This document shows, piece by piece, positions 53,295 through 62,098 of a stretch of DNA of 64,000 nucleotides. The position numbers were made by a program, and so were the translations under genes. This DNA comes from Pseudooceanicola marinus (GTDB lineage: Bacteria; Pseudomonadota; Alphaproteobacteria; Rhodobacterales; Rhodobacteraceae): the NCBI RefSeq assembly GCF_002786295.1, contig NZ_PGTC01000018.1, positions 248,001 to 312,000 on the forward strand, read 5' to 3'. The notes below the pieces were generated by a model, which was given only the letters and a program-made list of their open reading frames with translations, ran no database searches and was not told the DNA's origin. The first letter of the stretch is position 1, and the number at the start of each line of letters is the position of its first letter.

Positions 53295-54290
53295 ATGCGT
53301 CACTTCCCGATCTTCCTCGACATGGACCGCGCCCGCGTGGTCCTTTCGGGTGGGGACGAGGCGGCGATCGCCAAGCTGCGCCTGCTGCTGAAGACCTCCG
53401 CGCGGATCATCGTCCATGCCACCGAGCCGGCGCAGGAGATCCGCGCCTGGGCCGCCGAGGGGCGCCTGATCCTCACCGACGCCCCACTGACCCCCGCGGC
53501 CCTCGCGGGGGCCACCCTGGTCTATGCCGCCGACGAGGAGGCGCTGACCGACGCCGAAACGGTCGAGATCGCCAAGGCCGCCGGGGTCCTGTGGAATGTG
53601 GTCGATGACCTGCAGGCCTCGGCCTTCATCACCCCCGCCATGGTCGACCGCGCGCCGCTGACCGTCGCCATCGGCACCGAGGGCGCCGCCCCGATGCTGG
53701 CGCGCAAGGTCAAACGCCATCTGGAAGAGTACCTGCCCGCCGGGACCGCCGCGCTGACCGCCGCGGCCCGCGATTTCCGCGCCGACGCCGAGGCGCTGGC
53801 CCAAGGGGCCCCGCGCCGCGCCTTCTGGGCCGAGTGGTTCGACACCGCCGGCCCCGCCGCCCAGGACGCCGGCCGCGACCTGACCGACGCCCTGCACGCC
53901 TTGCTGGCCCGCCACCTGGACCACGCCGCCCCCGAAGGCCGGCTGACGCTGACCTTTACCGGTTCGGACGATCCCGACCTGCTGACCATGAAGGCGCGCC
54001 GCGCGCTTGACCGCGCCGATGTCGTCGTCCATGACGCCGCGATCTCGCCCGCGGTGCTGGAACTCGCCCGGCGCGAGGCCCGCCTCGTCGCCCTGCCCGA
54101 ACCTCTCGACGTGCCGCCCCTCGACCAGATCCTGCTGACCGAGGCCGATGGCGGCGCCGATGTCGTCTACCTCTCTGCCGCGCCCCTGCCGCGCAAGCTG
54201 CTGGCCAGCTGTCGCCGCGCCGGCCTTTCTGTCGACCTCATTCCCGGCATCGCCGCGCAGGACGCGGCGCAACTGAAGGATACCGCCTGA
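53295..54290 (+). CDS. cysG: Siroheme synthase: precorrin-2 dehydrogenase/ferrochelatase with truncated methyltransferase domain
   Basis: 331 residues from ATG 53295; upstream in-frame residues are not family-like. The N-terminal CysG/Met8 domain (HFPIFLDMDRARVVLSGGDEAAIAKLRLLLKTSARIIVHA ... LVYAADEE ... NVVDDLQASAFITPAMVDRAPLTVAIGTEGAAPMLARKVK) makes sirohydrochlorin and inserts iron. The C-terminal part (about 215-331) starts like uroporphyrinogen methyltransferase (LTFTGSDDPDLLTMKARRALDRADVVVHD) but ends after a shortened stretch at LIPGIAAQDA, losing more than half the domain. CysG activity would therefore need a separate CobA. Feeds siroheme to cysI downstream. Confidence 0.85.
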   Translation: MRHFPIFLDMDRARVVLSGGDEAAIAKLRLLLKTSARIIVHATEPAQEIRAWAAEGRLILTDAPLTPAALAGATLVYAADEEALTDAETVEIAKAAGVLWNVVDDLQASAFITPAMVDRAPLTVAIGTEGAAPMLARKVKRHLEEYLPAGTAALTAAARDFRADAEALAQGAPRRAFWAEWFDTAGPAAQDAGRDLTDALHALLARHLDHAAPEGRLTLTFTGSDDPDLLTMKARRALDRADVVVHDAAISPAVLELARREARLVALPEPLDVPPLDQILLTEADGGADVVYLSAAPLPRKLLASCRRAGLSVDLIPGIAAQDAAQLKDTA

Positions 54291-54291
54291 T

Positions 54292-54591
54292 ATGCCCCGT
54301 CCGTTCACCCCCAAAGTCGTCACCGCCAACGCGTTGCTGGAAGGCGATGTGGTCTACCTGACTGCCGACGACCGCTGGACCCGCGACCTGAGCGAGGCCG
54401 AGCTGCTGACCGACGAAGCCCATGCGGAGCTGCGCCTGATCGACGCCAACGCCCGCCAGCACGAGGTCGTCGGCCCCTACTTGGCCGACATGGCCCCCGG
54501 CGAGGCAGGCCCCGAACCCACCCATTTCCGCGAGGATTTCCGGCGCACCGGCCCCTCCAACTATTTCCACGGCAAGCAAGCGGAGGCCTGA
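54292..54591 (+). CDS. DUF2849 protein of the sulfite-reductase operon
   Basis: 99 residues: VVTANALLEGDVVYLTADDRWTRDLSEAELL ... FREDFRRTGPSNYFHGK is the DUF2849 signature. Starts one base after the siroheme synthase and ends one base before cysI. The family is regularly found before cysI in alphaproteobacteria; exact role unknown. Confidence 0.88.
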   Translation: MPRPFTPKVVTANALLEGDVVYLTADDRWTRDLSEAELLTDEAHAELRLIDANARQHEVVGPYLADMAPGEAGPEPTHFREDFRRTGPSNYFHGKQAEA

Positions 54592-54592
54592 G

Positions 54593-56260
54593 ATGTATCG
54601 CTACAATGACTTCGACGCCGCCTTCCTGGCGACGCGCAACGCCCAGTTCCGCCAGCAGGTCGCGCGCCGCATCGACGGCTCGCTGACCGAGGACGAATTC
54701 AAGCCGCTGCGCCTGATGAACGGCCTCTACCTGCAACTGCATGCCTACATGCTGCGGGTGGCCATCCCCTATGGCACCCTTGGCAGCACCCAGATGCGCC
54801 AGCTGGCCCATGTGGCGGACAAGTGGGACAAGGGCTACGGCCACTTCACCACCCGTCAGAACATCCAATACAACTGGCCGAAGTTGCCCGACATCCCGGA
54901 CATCCTGGATGCCCTGGCCGAGGTGCAGCTGCACGCGATCCAGACCTCCGGCAACACGATCCGCAACGTGACCGCAGACCATTTCGCCGGCGCCGCCGCC
55001 GATGAGGTGGGCGACCCGCGTCCCGTGGCCGAACTGCTGCGCCAGTGGTCCACCGACCACCCGGAATTCCAGTTCCTGCCGCGCAAGTTCAAGTTCGCCG
55101 TCACCGGCGCCGAGCATGACCGCGCCGTGATCCGGGCCCATGACATCGGCGTGCAACTGGTGGAAAAGGACGGCAAGCGCGGCTACCGCGTGCTGGTCGG
55201 CGGTGGCTTGGGCCGTACGCCGGTCATCGGCAAGGTGATCCGCGACTTCCTGCCCGAGGAAGACCTGCTGCCCTATTCCGAGGCGATCGTGTCGACCTAC
55301 AACGTGCTGGGCCGCCGCGACAACAAGTACAAGGCCCGCATCAAGATCACCGTCAACGAGAACGGCCTGGATACCTTCCGAGAGTTGACCGAGGCCCGCT
55401 TTGCCGAGCTGAAGCCGCTGTTCACCGGCGTCGACCAGGAGATGCTGGACGGCATCCGCGCCCATTTCGCCCCGCCGGCCTTCCGCAATGCGCCGACGAT
55501 GGAATACGATGCGGCCCGAGAGGCCGATCCGGTCTTCCGTGCCTGGGCCGACACCAACCTGTCCGACCACAAGGCGCCGGGCTATGCCATCGTGTCGATC
55601 TCGCTGAAGAAGCACGGCCAGACGCCGGGCGATGCCACCTCCGAGCAGATGCGCGTGATCGCCGATCTGGCCGAGCAATACGGCCACGACGACATCCGCA
55701 TCAGCCATGAGCAGAACGTGATCTTGCCCCATGTGCACAAGTCCGACCTGCCGGCGCTACACGCGGCGCTGAAGGCGGCGGATCTGGCCACGGCCAACAT
55801 CGGCCTGGTGTCGGACATCATCGCCTGCCCCGGCATGGACTACTGCGCCCTGGCGACGGCCCGGTCGATCCCCGTGGCCCAGCAGATCGCGACCCGCTTC
55901 GACGAGCTGAAGCTGGAACACGACATCGGCCCGCTGAAGATCAAGATCTCCGGCTGCATCAACGCCTGCGGCCACCACCATGTGGGTCACATCGGGATCC
56001 TCGGCCTGGACCGCGCGGGGGTCGAGAACTACCAGATCACCCTGGGCGGCGACGGGTCGGAAGAGGCCACCATCGGCCAGCGCGTCGGCCCGGGCTTCGC
56101 CTATGACGAGATCACCGGCGCCATCGAAACCATCCTGACGACCTATCTCGATCTGCGTGAAAGCGAGGACGAGACCTTCCTCGAAGCCTATCGCCGGACC
56201 GGGCCCGGCCCCTTCAAGGCCGCGCTCTACCCGGAGAAAGAGAAAGCCAATGCCGCCTGA
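54593..56260 (+). CDS. cysI: Nitrite/sulfite reductase hemoprotein
   Basis: 555 residues. Two ferredoxin-like and two siroheme-Fe4S4 half-domains. Cluster ligands: CPGMDYC (Cys412, Cys418) and GCINACGHHH (Cys455, Cys459). GYGHFTTRQNIQYNW and TSGNTIRNVT mark the substrate/siroheme face. In this operon it is assimilatory sulfite reductase, reducing sulfite to sulfide with electrons probably from the Fpr/ferredoxin route. Confidence 0.94.
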   Translation: MYRYNDFDAAFLATRNAQFRQQVARRIDGSLTEDEFKPLRLMNGLYLQLHAYMLRVAIPYGTLGSTQMRQLAHVADKWDKGYGHFTTRQNIQYNWPKLPDIPDILDALAEVQLHAIQTSGNTIRNVTADHFAGAAADEVGDPRPVAELLRQWSTDHPEFQFLPRKFKFAVTGAEHDRAVIRAHDIGVQLVEKDGKRGYRVLVGGGLGRTPVIGKVIRDFLPEEDLLPYSEAIVSTYNVLGRRDNKYKARIKITVNENGLDTFRELTEARFAELKPLFTGVDQEMLDGIRAHFAPPAFRNAPTMEYDAAREADPVFRAWADTNLSDHKAPGYAIVSISLKKHGQTPGDATSEQMRVIADLAEQYGHDDIRISHEQNVILPHVHKSDLPALHAALKAADLATANIGLVSDIIACPGMDYCALATARSIPVAQQIATRFDELKLEHDIGPLKIKISGCINACGHHHVGHIGILGLDRAGVENYQITLGGDGSEEATIGQRVGPGFAYDEITGAIETILTTYLDLRESEDETFLEAYRRTGPGPFKAALYPEKEKANAA

Positions 56261-57014
56261 AGCCGCAATGGATTTCGGCGCGACCGAGATCTCGCCAGAA
56301 CTGGAGGCGCGGATCGCGCGCCTCAACGACCGCTACCGGCACCACGGCGCGACCTCGGTGCTGGAAGCGGCGCTGAAGGATCACGACGTGGGCGACCTTG
56401 CGATGGTCTCCTCCTTCGGAGCCGAAAGCGTGGCGCTGCTGCACTTGGTGTCGGTGATCGACAACACGGTGCCGGTGCTTTTCATCGACACCCAGTTGCT
56501 GTTCACCGAGACGCTGGAATACCAGCAGGAGGTGGCCGAGCGGCTGAACCTGAAGGACATGCGCATCATCCGCGCCACCGACACCGACCTGGCGCGCCAG
56601 GACCCGGACGGCACGCTGCACCAGTTCGACACCGACGCCTGCTGCGCCCTGCGCAAGACGGTGCCGCTGGAACGGGCGCTCTCGGGCTTCGACGGCTGGA
56701 TCACCGGGCGCAAGCGGTTCCAGTCCTCGACCCGCGCGGCGCTCGATTTCTTCGAGGCCGACGGCGTCGACCGGATCAAGGTGAACCCGCTGGCCCACTG
56801 GCACCCCGAGGACGTGCGCGCCTACATGGAAGAGAACCGGCTGCCGAAACACCCGATGGTCGCCAAGGGCTACCCGTCGATCGGCTGCTGGCCCTGCACC
56901 ACGCCCGTCAAGCCCGGCGAAGACCCGCGGGCGGGCCGCTGGCGCGGCCAGGACAAGGTTGAATGCGGCATCCACGTCGTGGATGGTCAGATCGTGAGAG
57001 GACCGCAAGCATGA
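56250..57014 (+). CDS. cysH: Assimilatory APS reductase (CysH family)
   Basis: 254 residues from ATG 56250 (11-base overlap with cysI); ATG 56268 is an alternative. PP-loop-type ATPase fold: MVSSFGAESVALLHLV, FIDTQLLF. Cys131-Cys132 (DACCALRKT) plus Cys213-x-x-Cys216 (GCWPC) are the four Fe4S4 ligands of adenylylsulfate (APS) reductases, which distinguishes it from PAPS reductases. KVNPLAHW and the terminal ECGIH catalytic-Cys motif are present. Makes sulfite for cysI. Confidence 0.93.
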   Translation: MPPEAAMDFGATEISPELEARIARLNDRYRHHGATSVLEAALKDHDVGDLAMVSSFGAESVALLHLVSVIDNTVPVLFIDTQLLFTETLEYQQEVAERLNLKDMRIIRATDTDLARQDPDGTLHQFDTDACCALRKTVPLERALSGFDGWITGRKRFQSSTRAALDFFEADGVDRIKVNPLAHWHPEDVRAYMEENRLPKHPMVAKGYPSIGCWPCTTPVKPGEDPRAGRWRGQDKVECGIHVVDGQIVRGPQA

Positions 57015-57406
57015 GTATCATCGTCACCGACCAGGGCTTCGTCTCCGCAGGCAGCGAAAGCGATGCCGCCGCGGCCTGCTCCGAGGCCGAGGTCCTGACC
57101 CTGCCCTCGGACAGCAACCCGCGCGAAGTGGACTTCGACGGCGCCGCCCTGGTGCGCGTCGAATTCCCCTCCTTCTCCGATGGGCGCGGGTTCACCATTG
57201 CCCGCGAACTGCGCCAGCGCGGTTTCACCGGTCACCTGCGAGCCTCCGGCCACGTGATCGCCGACCAATATGCCATGGCCCGCCGCAGCGGCTTCGACGA
57301 TGTCGAAATCTCGGACGAACTCGCCGCGCGCCAGCCGGAAGAACAGTGGAAATTTCGGGCAGACTGGCGCGCCCATGACTATCAGTCACGCCTCCGCGCG
57401 GGCTGA
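57011..57406 (+). CDS. DUF934 protein of the sulfite-reductase operon
   Basis: 131 residues from ATG 57011 (ATGA overlap with cysH). DUF934 pattern: VRVEFPSFSDGRGFTIARELRQRGFTGHLRASGHVIADQYAMARRSGFDDVEIS. Partner of sulfite assimilation in many alphaproteobacteria; biochemical role not known. Confidence 0.9.
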   Translation: MSIIVTDQGFVSAGSESDAAAACSEAEVLTLPSDSNPREVDFDGAALVRVEFPSFSDGRGFTIARELRQRGFTGHLRASGHVIADQYAMARRSGFDDVEISDELAARQPEEQWKFRADWRAHDYQSRLRAG

Positions 57407-57479
57407 TCCATGTTAAACCCCTTTTCAAGCGGTGCCCAACCGCGCTAGAGGATGGATTGAGAAATCCATTTGTGTGCTA

Positions 57480-58343
57480 ATGAATGAGAGCCTTGCCGTG
57501 ACCGATCAAGCGACCCAGCCGAAGACCGCGCCCAAGGCGCCTGCCCTGCCGGATGCCCAGACCGTGACCTTCGTCAAGCACTGGACCGACCGCCTGTTCT
57601 CCTTCCGCGTGACCCGCCCGGCCTCCCTGCGTTTCCGCTCGGGCGAGTTCGTGATGATCGGTCTTATGGGCGACCCGGACGAGAAGACCGGCAAGCAGAA
57701 ACCGATCCTGCGCGCCTATTCCATCGCGTCCCCCTCCTGGGACGAGGAACTGGAATTCTACTCGATCAAGGTGCCCGACGGCCCGCTGACCTCCAAGCTG
57801 CAGAACATCAAGGAAGGCGACCAGATCATCCTGCGGCCCAAGCCCGTGGGCACCCTGGTCCATGACGCCCTGCTGCCGGGCAAGCGCCTTTGGTTCTTCG
57901 CCACCGGCACCGGCTTCGCCCCCTTCGCCTCGCTGCTGCGCGAACCGCAGACCTACGAGGATTACGAAGAGGTGGTCATCACCCACACCTGCCGCACCGT
58001 GGGCGAACTGGCCTATGGCGCCGCGCTGATCGAGGAGATCAAGCAGGACGAGATGCTGGCGGAACTGATGGGCGAGGACTTCCACAAGAAGATCCGCTAC
58101 TACCCCACCACCACCCGCGAGGAGAGCCCCAAGATGGGCCGCATCACCGACCTGATGCGCAAGGGCGAGGTCTTCGAGGATCTGGGCATCAAGCCGATCA
58201 ACCCCGAGGATGACCGCGCCATGGTCTGCGGCAACCTGGCCTTCAACCTCGAGATCAAGGAAATGCTGGAAGATTACGGCCTCGAAGAGGGCGCCAATTC
58301 CGATCCCAAGCAATACGTCGTCGAAAAGGCCTTCGTGGACTGA
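57480..58343 (+). CDS. fpr: Ferredoxin/flavodoxin-NADP+ reductase
   Basis: 287 residues from ATG 57480; GTG 57498 is another possible start. FNR fold: [16 protein letters not shown] motif [40 protein letters not shown]-binding motif, [14 protein letters not shown] and C-terminal KAFVD. Supplies or drains electrons between NADPH and ferredoxin; here likely powers sulfite reduction. A 73-base spacer after DUF934 suggests a separate or partly coupled transcript. Confidence 0.92.
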   Translation: MNESLAVTDQATQPKTAPKAPALPDAQTVTFVKHWTDRLFSFRVTRPASLRFRSGEFVMIGLMGDPDEKTGKQKPILRAYSIASPSWDEELEFYSIKVPDGPLTSKLQNIKEGDQIILRPKPVGTLVHDALLPGKRLWFFATGTGFAPFASLLREPQTYEDYEEVVITHTCRTVGELAYGAALIEEIKQDEMLAELMGEDFHKKIRYYPTTTREESPKMGRITDLMRKGEVFEDLGIKPINPEDDRAMVCGNLAFNLEIKEMLEDYGLEEGANSDPKQYVVEKAFVD

Positions 58344-58390
58344 TCCGCGACGCCGGCCGGTGCCAACCGGACAAGTGCTTGAAAAAATGC

Positions 58391-58422
58391 AGTGGGGCGG
58401 CCGGAACCGGGGCCGCCCCACT
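58391..58422 (+). terminator. Strong hairpin between fpr and infC
   Basis: Perfect 12-base inverted repeat AGTGGGGCGGCC / GGCCGCCCCACT with loop GGAACCGG, 48 bases after the fpr stop. It lacks a run of T on the plus strand but has AAAAAA before it, so it may be a terminator for the opposite direction or an infC leader element rather than a classical plus-strand terminator. Confidence 0.5.
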
Positions 58423-58536
58423 TGCGTTATCCCCAACGGAACGGCAAGACGGCCATTGGAATTGCCGCTTGAAAGAATCCCGGCCCGGGCCTATTTTGCC
58501 GGCCTAATTAAGATCAACGATCAAAGGACGAAAACC

Positions 58537-59082
58537 ATAGCTCGCAGACCCCACAACGCGCCGCCGACCCGTGATACCGGCCCCCGCGTAAACGACCGCA
58601 TCCGTGCCCCCGAAGTGCGCCTGATCGGCGCCGAGGGAGAAAACGTTGGCGTTGTCCCGCCCGCCCGGGCCCTCGCCATGGCCGAGGAGGCCGGTCTCGA
58701 CCTTGTCGAGATTTCTCCCAACGCCACACCGCCGGTCTGCAAGATCATGGACTTCGGCAAGTTCAAGTACGAACAGCAGAAGCGCGAATCCGAAGCCCGC
58801 AAGAAGCAGAAGATCATCGAGGTGAAGGAGGTGAAGTTCCGCCCCAACACCGACCAGCATGATTACGAAGTGAAGATGCGCAACGTCATCAAGTTCCTGG
58901 AAAAGGGCGACAAGGTGAAGGTCACCCTGCGCTTCCGGGGCCGCGAGATGGCGCACCAGAACCTCGGTCGCGAGCTTCTGGAACGTGTCGCCGAAGACGT
59001 GAAGGAACTCGGCAAGGTCGAGAACATGCCCAAGATGGAAGGTCGCCAGATGGTGATGATGATCGGCCCGCTCGCGCGCTGA
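58537..59082 (+). CDS. infC: Translation initiation factor IF-3
   Basis: 181 residues starting at ATA 58537, giving the family N-terminus (M)[15 protein letters not shown] lies about eight bases upstream, and no ATG or GTG start fits in frame until Met in ALAMAEE, deep in the protein. Rare AUU/AUC/AUA starts are typical of infC, which represses its own translation by rejecting such codons. Domains: N-terminal [26 protein letters not shown], linker, C-terminal [19 protein letters not shown]. Acts on the 30S subunit in initiation. Confidence 0.93.
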   Translation: MARRPHNAPPTRDTGPRVNDRIRAPEVRLIGAEGENVGVVPPARALAMAEEAGLDLVEISPNATPPVCKIMDFGKFKYEQQKRESEARKKQKIIEVKEVKFRPNTDQHDYEVKMRNVIKFLEKGDKVKVTLRFRGREMAHQNLGRELLERVAEDVKELGKVENMPKMEGRQMVMMIGPLAR

Positions 59083-59110
59083 TCTCTCCTCCGGCACCGC
59101 CGACAGATCT

Positions 59111-59138
59111 ACGCCCTCCGGTTTCCGGGGGGCGTTTT
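59111..59138 (+). terminator. Rho-independent terminator after infC
   Basis: Imperfect stem ACGCCCTCCGG / CCGGGGGGCGT with TTT loop, followed by TTTTC. Thirty bases after the infC stop. Confidence 0.75.
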
Positions 59139-59178
59139 TCGTTCACCCGTGGGCTCTTTCAGGATCGAAGGTCAGAAA

Positions 59179-59372
59179 GGGCCCTGCCCCCCTCTCAGCA
59201 AGCTGAGAGTCCCCCAGGATATTTACGGCAAGAAGAAGACAGGGCGCGTGCTTTGCCCGCCTGCGCCTGCCCGCCGCCCCGTCGGCGGCCCTTGCAGCCG
59301 GGGCGCCATCAGGAATTCAAGGCGCACGGCCCGTCTTCACCTTGTCGCAAATACTCCCGCCGGAGGCATCGC
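59179..59372. repeat. Dispersed intergenic repeat, inverted pair (copies 6 and 7)
   Basis: Plus unit about 59179-59240: GGGCCCTGCCCCCC, hairpin CTCTCAGC-AA-GCTGAGAG, GTCCCCCAGGATATTT, AAGAAGAAGAC. Minus unit 59332-59372: GCCTCCGGCGGGAGTATTT then GCGACAAGGTGAAGAC. Same architecture as the pair at 52474-52660 and again between convergent genes (infC and the 2Fe-2S gene). The 326-base gap otherwise has only the infC terminator. Confidence 0.65.
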
Positions 59373-59408
59373 CTGGCACGGGCGATCAGGCAGACGCAGG
59401 CCAGTGGA

Positions 59409-59873
59409 TTAAAGCTGATCCGTGGCCGCCAGCGCCGCCTTGACGATATTGTGGTACCCGGTGCAGCGGCAGATGTTGCCCTCCAGGTGGTCGCGGATCT
59501 GCGCCTCGCTGGGTTTCGGGGTCTCCTCGATCAGCTTGGCCAGCGACATCACCATGCCGGGCGTGCAGAAACCGCATTGCAGCCCGTGGTGATCTTGAAA
59601 TGCCTGCTGCAGCTTGTTCAGCGTGCCATCCGGTTCAGCCATGCCCTCGATCGTGGTGACCTCGGCGCCATCGGCCTCCACCGCGAAGATGGTGCAGCTT
59701 TTGACCTGCATGCCATCCACATGCACCGTGCAGGCGCCGCATTGCGAGGTGTCACAGCCGACGTGGGTGCCGGTCAGGCCCAGCCCCTCACGCAGGAAAT
59801 CCACCAGCAGGGTGCGGCCCTCGACCTCGCCCGTCCGGGTCTTTCCGTTCATTTTCAAGCTGATGCTGGGCAT
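59409..59873 (-). CDS. 2Fe-2S subunit of a molybdenum hydroxylase (CoxS/XdhA type)
   Basis: 154 residues. Ferredoxin domain ligands Cys40, Cys45, Cys48, Cys60 ([10 protein letters not shown]...SC) and the all-helical second cluster domain Cys100, Cys103, Cys135, Cys137 (QCGFCTPGM ... ICRCTGY). Transfers electrons from the Mo site of CO dehydrogenase/xanthine-oxidase-type enzymes. No large or FAD subunit gene is beside it in the window; molybdopterin-related genes follow upstream on the same strand. Confidence 0.92.
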   Translation of the reverse strand: MPSISLKMNGKTRTGEVEGRTLLVDFLREGLGLTGTHVGCDTSQCGACTVHVDGMQVKSCTIFAVEADGAEVTTIEGMAEPDGTLNKLQQAFQDHHGLQCGFCTPGMVMSLAKLIEETPKPSEAQIRDHLEGNICRCTGYHNIVKAALAATDQL

Positions 59874-59962
59874 ATGGCTTCCTCGTCGCCTTGGGTTGCG
59901 GGCCTTGGGGGCAGCAAACCATGGCGCCGCGTCGGGGGCAAGGGCCGCGCCCGGCCCTGCCG

Positions 59963-60964
59963 CTATTTCGGGTCGCGCGGCTGCGGGCGTGTCGGGATTT
60001 CCTTCAAGAGCCCGCCGACCCCCATGGCGGCCACATCGGCATCCGTCACCGGCACATCGCAGAGGATGCGTTCCAGCACCCAGTCGGCGCCGTTCAGGGC
60101 GGGGCTGCGCGCGCAGCCCGGCAGCCCGATCACCGGCAGCCCGGCCAGATCGCCGAAGAACAGCAGGTTTCCGGGATCGACCGGCATGCCGAAGCGTTCC
60201 ATATGCCCCCCCGCGTGGCGCAGGGCGGCAGGCGCCACATCGTCGGGATCGGAGGTGGCAGAGCCCGTGAGGATCAGGATCACGTCGCTCTGCGCCGCCT
60301 CCCGCGCGGCCGCGAGCGCCAGGGACAGCGCCTCCTCCTCATGGGGCACGTTGCTTTCGGCGACCAGGTCTGCCCCTAGGCGATGCAGCCGTTTCGCCAC
60401 CGCTTCCGGCCCCTTGCCCTGAAGCTCCTCGCCCACGAAGGTCTGGATCAGCGTGGCGCGCCGCCGGGTGACGGGGCGCAGGCGCAGGGCGCCCTGCCCC
60501 GCGGCACAGGCGGCCTCCAGCGCCGCGCCGGGCACGGCGTAGGAGATCACCTTGACCGTCGCCACCATGCCGCGCACCGCCATCCGCTGCCAGGGCGGCA
60601 CGGTGGCCACGGTGATCATCGGGTGCAGGGCGTTGACCGCGTTGATCTTCTTGGCGTCGATCTCGGCCACGCCGGTCGTCTCGGCGAAGACGTTGACGCG
60701 GCCTGTGCCGGGCACGCCCAGGCGCAGCCCGTCCAATTCCGGCACCAGGGCGCGGGCCAGGGCGTCGGCGGCGGCATCCTCATGCACGTCGCCGGCCTCC
60801 AGACGCGCGGCCACGACTTCTTCCACGCCGTACCAGTCGAGGCGCTCCATCTCCACCTTGCCCAGGCGCAGGCCCTTGCGCAGGCGCGACCCGTCGGGAA
60901 GGTCCAGCGAATGGGCCAGGATCGCGCCCTCAGCGGCGGACACCGCGACAGGTCCGAACTTCAT
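59963..60964 (-). CDS. Molybdopterin-binding (MoeA/MogA-fold) protein
   Basis: 333 residues. N-terminal segment like MoeA/CTP-transferase associated domains ([33 protein letters not shown]), then a MoCF-biosynthesis fold with [60 protein letters not shown]. Proteins of this type occur with XdhC and probably prepare the Mo cofactor for xanthine-oxidase-family enzymes. ATGA overlap with xdhC couples them. I cannot say whether it is catalytic. Confidence 0.75.
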   Translation of the reverse strand: MKFGPVAVSAAEGAILAHSLDLPDGSRLRKGLRLGKVEMERLDWYGVEEVVAARLEAGDVHEDAAADALARALVPELDGLRLGVPGTGRVNVFAETTGVAEIDAKKINAVNALHPMITVATVPPWQRMAVRGMVATVKVISYAVPGAALEAACAAGQGALRLRPVTRRRATLIQTFVGEELQGKGPEAVAKRLHRLGADLVAESNVPHEEEALSLALAAAREAAQSDVILILTGSATSDPDDVAPAALRHAGGHMERFGMPVDPGNLLFFGDLAGLPVIGLPGCARSPALNGADWVLERILCDVPVTDADVAAMGVGGLLKEIPTRPQPRDPK

Positions 60965-61926
60965 GCGCCCTTCCTCAGGACCTGCACCATCTCCGCCAGG
61001 ATCGACACGGCGATCTCGGCGGGGTTGGCGGCGCCGATGTCCAGGCCCACAGGGCCGTGGATCCGCGCCAGCGCCCCCTCGTCAAAGCCCTTCTCGCGCA
61101 TCCGGTCGAGGCGTTTGGCATGGGTCCGGCTGGAGCCAAGCGCGCCGATGTAGAAGCATGTCCCCGCCAGCGCGGCCTCCAGCGCCGGGTCGTCCAGTTT
61201 CGGATCATGGGTCAACAATACCAGCGCGGTGCGCGCATCCAGCCCGATCTCGGCCACCGCCTCATCCGGCCAGTCCGAGAGGATGCGCGTGTCGGGGAAA
61301 CGGTCGGGGCTGGCGAAACTGTCGCGCGGGTCGATGACCACGGGGTCGAATCCGGTGGCGCGGGCCATGGGCACCAGTGTCTGGGCGATATGCACCGCCC
61401 CCACCACCGCCAGCCGCAGCGGCGGATTGTGCACGGCGACGAAGCGGCCATCGTCCTCGAACCCCGACCGATCCAGGCGGAACCGCTCGGGGTAACCCTG
61501 TTGCGTCACCTCGATCACCCGCCCCTCGGGGTCGGAGATCACGGCGGCCGCGACCCGATCGGCCCGGGCCGTTACCAGCTCCTGCAACAGGTCCGGGGCG
61601 AAGGCCTCGCCCACGGGCTGCACCAGCACACGGATCGTGCCGCCGCAGGCCAGGCCAACGGCGAAGGCATCGCCATCGCTGACGCCGAATTCCAGCATCC
61701 GCGGCGCGCCATCCTCCAGCGCCTCCAGCGCCTCGGTCACCACCGCACCCTCGACACAGCCCCCGGAGACGGAGCCGGCCATTTCGCCGGTGCCCGAGAC
61801 GGCCAGTTGGCTGCCCACGCGGCGAGGCGCACTGCCCCAGGTCTCGACCACCGTGGCCAGCGCGGCGCGGCGCCCGGCCAGGTGCCAGTCCAGCGCCTGT
61901 TCGGGAATGTTGTCAAAGCGGTCCAT
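60961..61926 (-). CDS. xdhC: XdhC/CoxI-family molybdenum-cofactor insertion protein
   Basis: 321 residues. N-terminal XdhC-CoxI domain (GRRAALATVVETWGSAPRRVGSQLAVSGTGEMAGSVSGGCVEGAVV ... VGLACGGTIRVLVQP) and C-terminal Rossmann XdhC_C domain (LAVVGAVHIAQTLVPMARATGFDPVVIDPR ... FYIGALGSSRTHAKRLDRM). Family members bind Mo cofactor, promote its sulfuration and hand it to xanthine-oxidase-type enzymes. First gene of the three-gene minus-strand group with the 2Fe-2S subunit. Confidence 0.92.
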   Translation of the reverse strand: MDRFDNIPEQALDWHLAGRRAALATVVETWGSAPRRVGSQLAVSGTGEMAGSVSGGCVEGAVVTEALEALEDGAPRMLEFGVSDGDAFAVGLACGGTIRVLVQPVGEAFAPDLLQELVTARADRVAAAVISDPEGRVIEVTQQGYPERFRLDRSGFEDDGRFVAVHNPPLRLAVVGAVHIAQTLVPMARATGFDPVVIDPRDSFASPDRFPDTRILSDWPDEAVAEIGLDARTALVLLTHDPKLDDPALEAALAGTCFYIGALGSSRTHAKRLDRMREKGFDEGALARIHGPVGLDIGAANPAEIAVSILAEMVQVLRKGA

Positions 61927-62035
61927 CGGACGTCTCCCTTGGTTCAGCCCCAGTTAGGGGCAAGCCGGGACGGGATACAAGCAAGGGGCGGGCCGGACCG
62001 GAAGATCGTGAAGAGGCGGCACGGCGGCGCGGCCC

Positions 62036-62072
62036 CCAAAAAGCGGGGCCCCTTGTCCGAGAGGCCCCGCCC
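62036..62072 (-). terminator. Rho-independent terminator of the OmpA-family gene
   Basis: Minus strand: stem GCGGGGCC / GGCCCCGC (62063-62070 and 62043-62050) followed by TTTTT. About 30 bases after the stop codon. Confidence 0.85.
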
Positions 62073-62098
62073 ATTTTTCATTTTCCCGTCAGTCGCCG

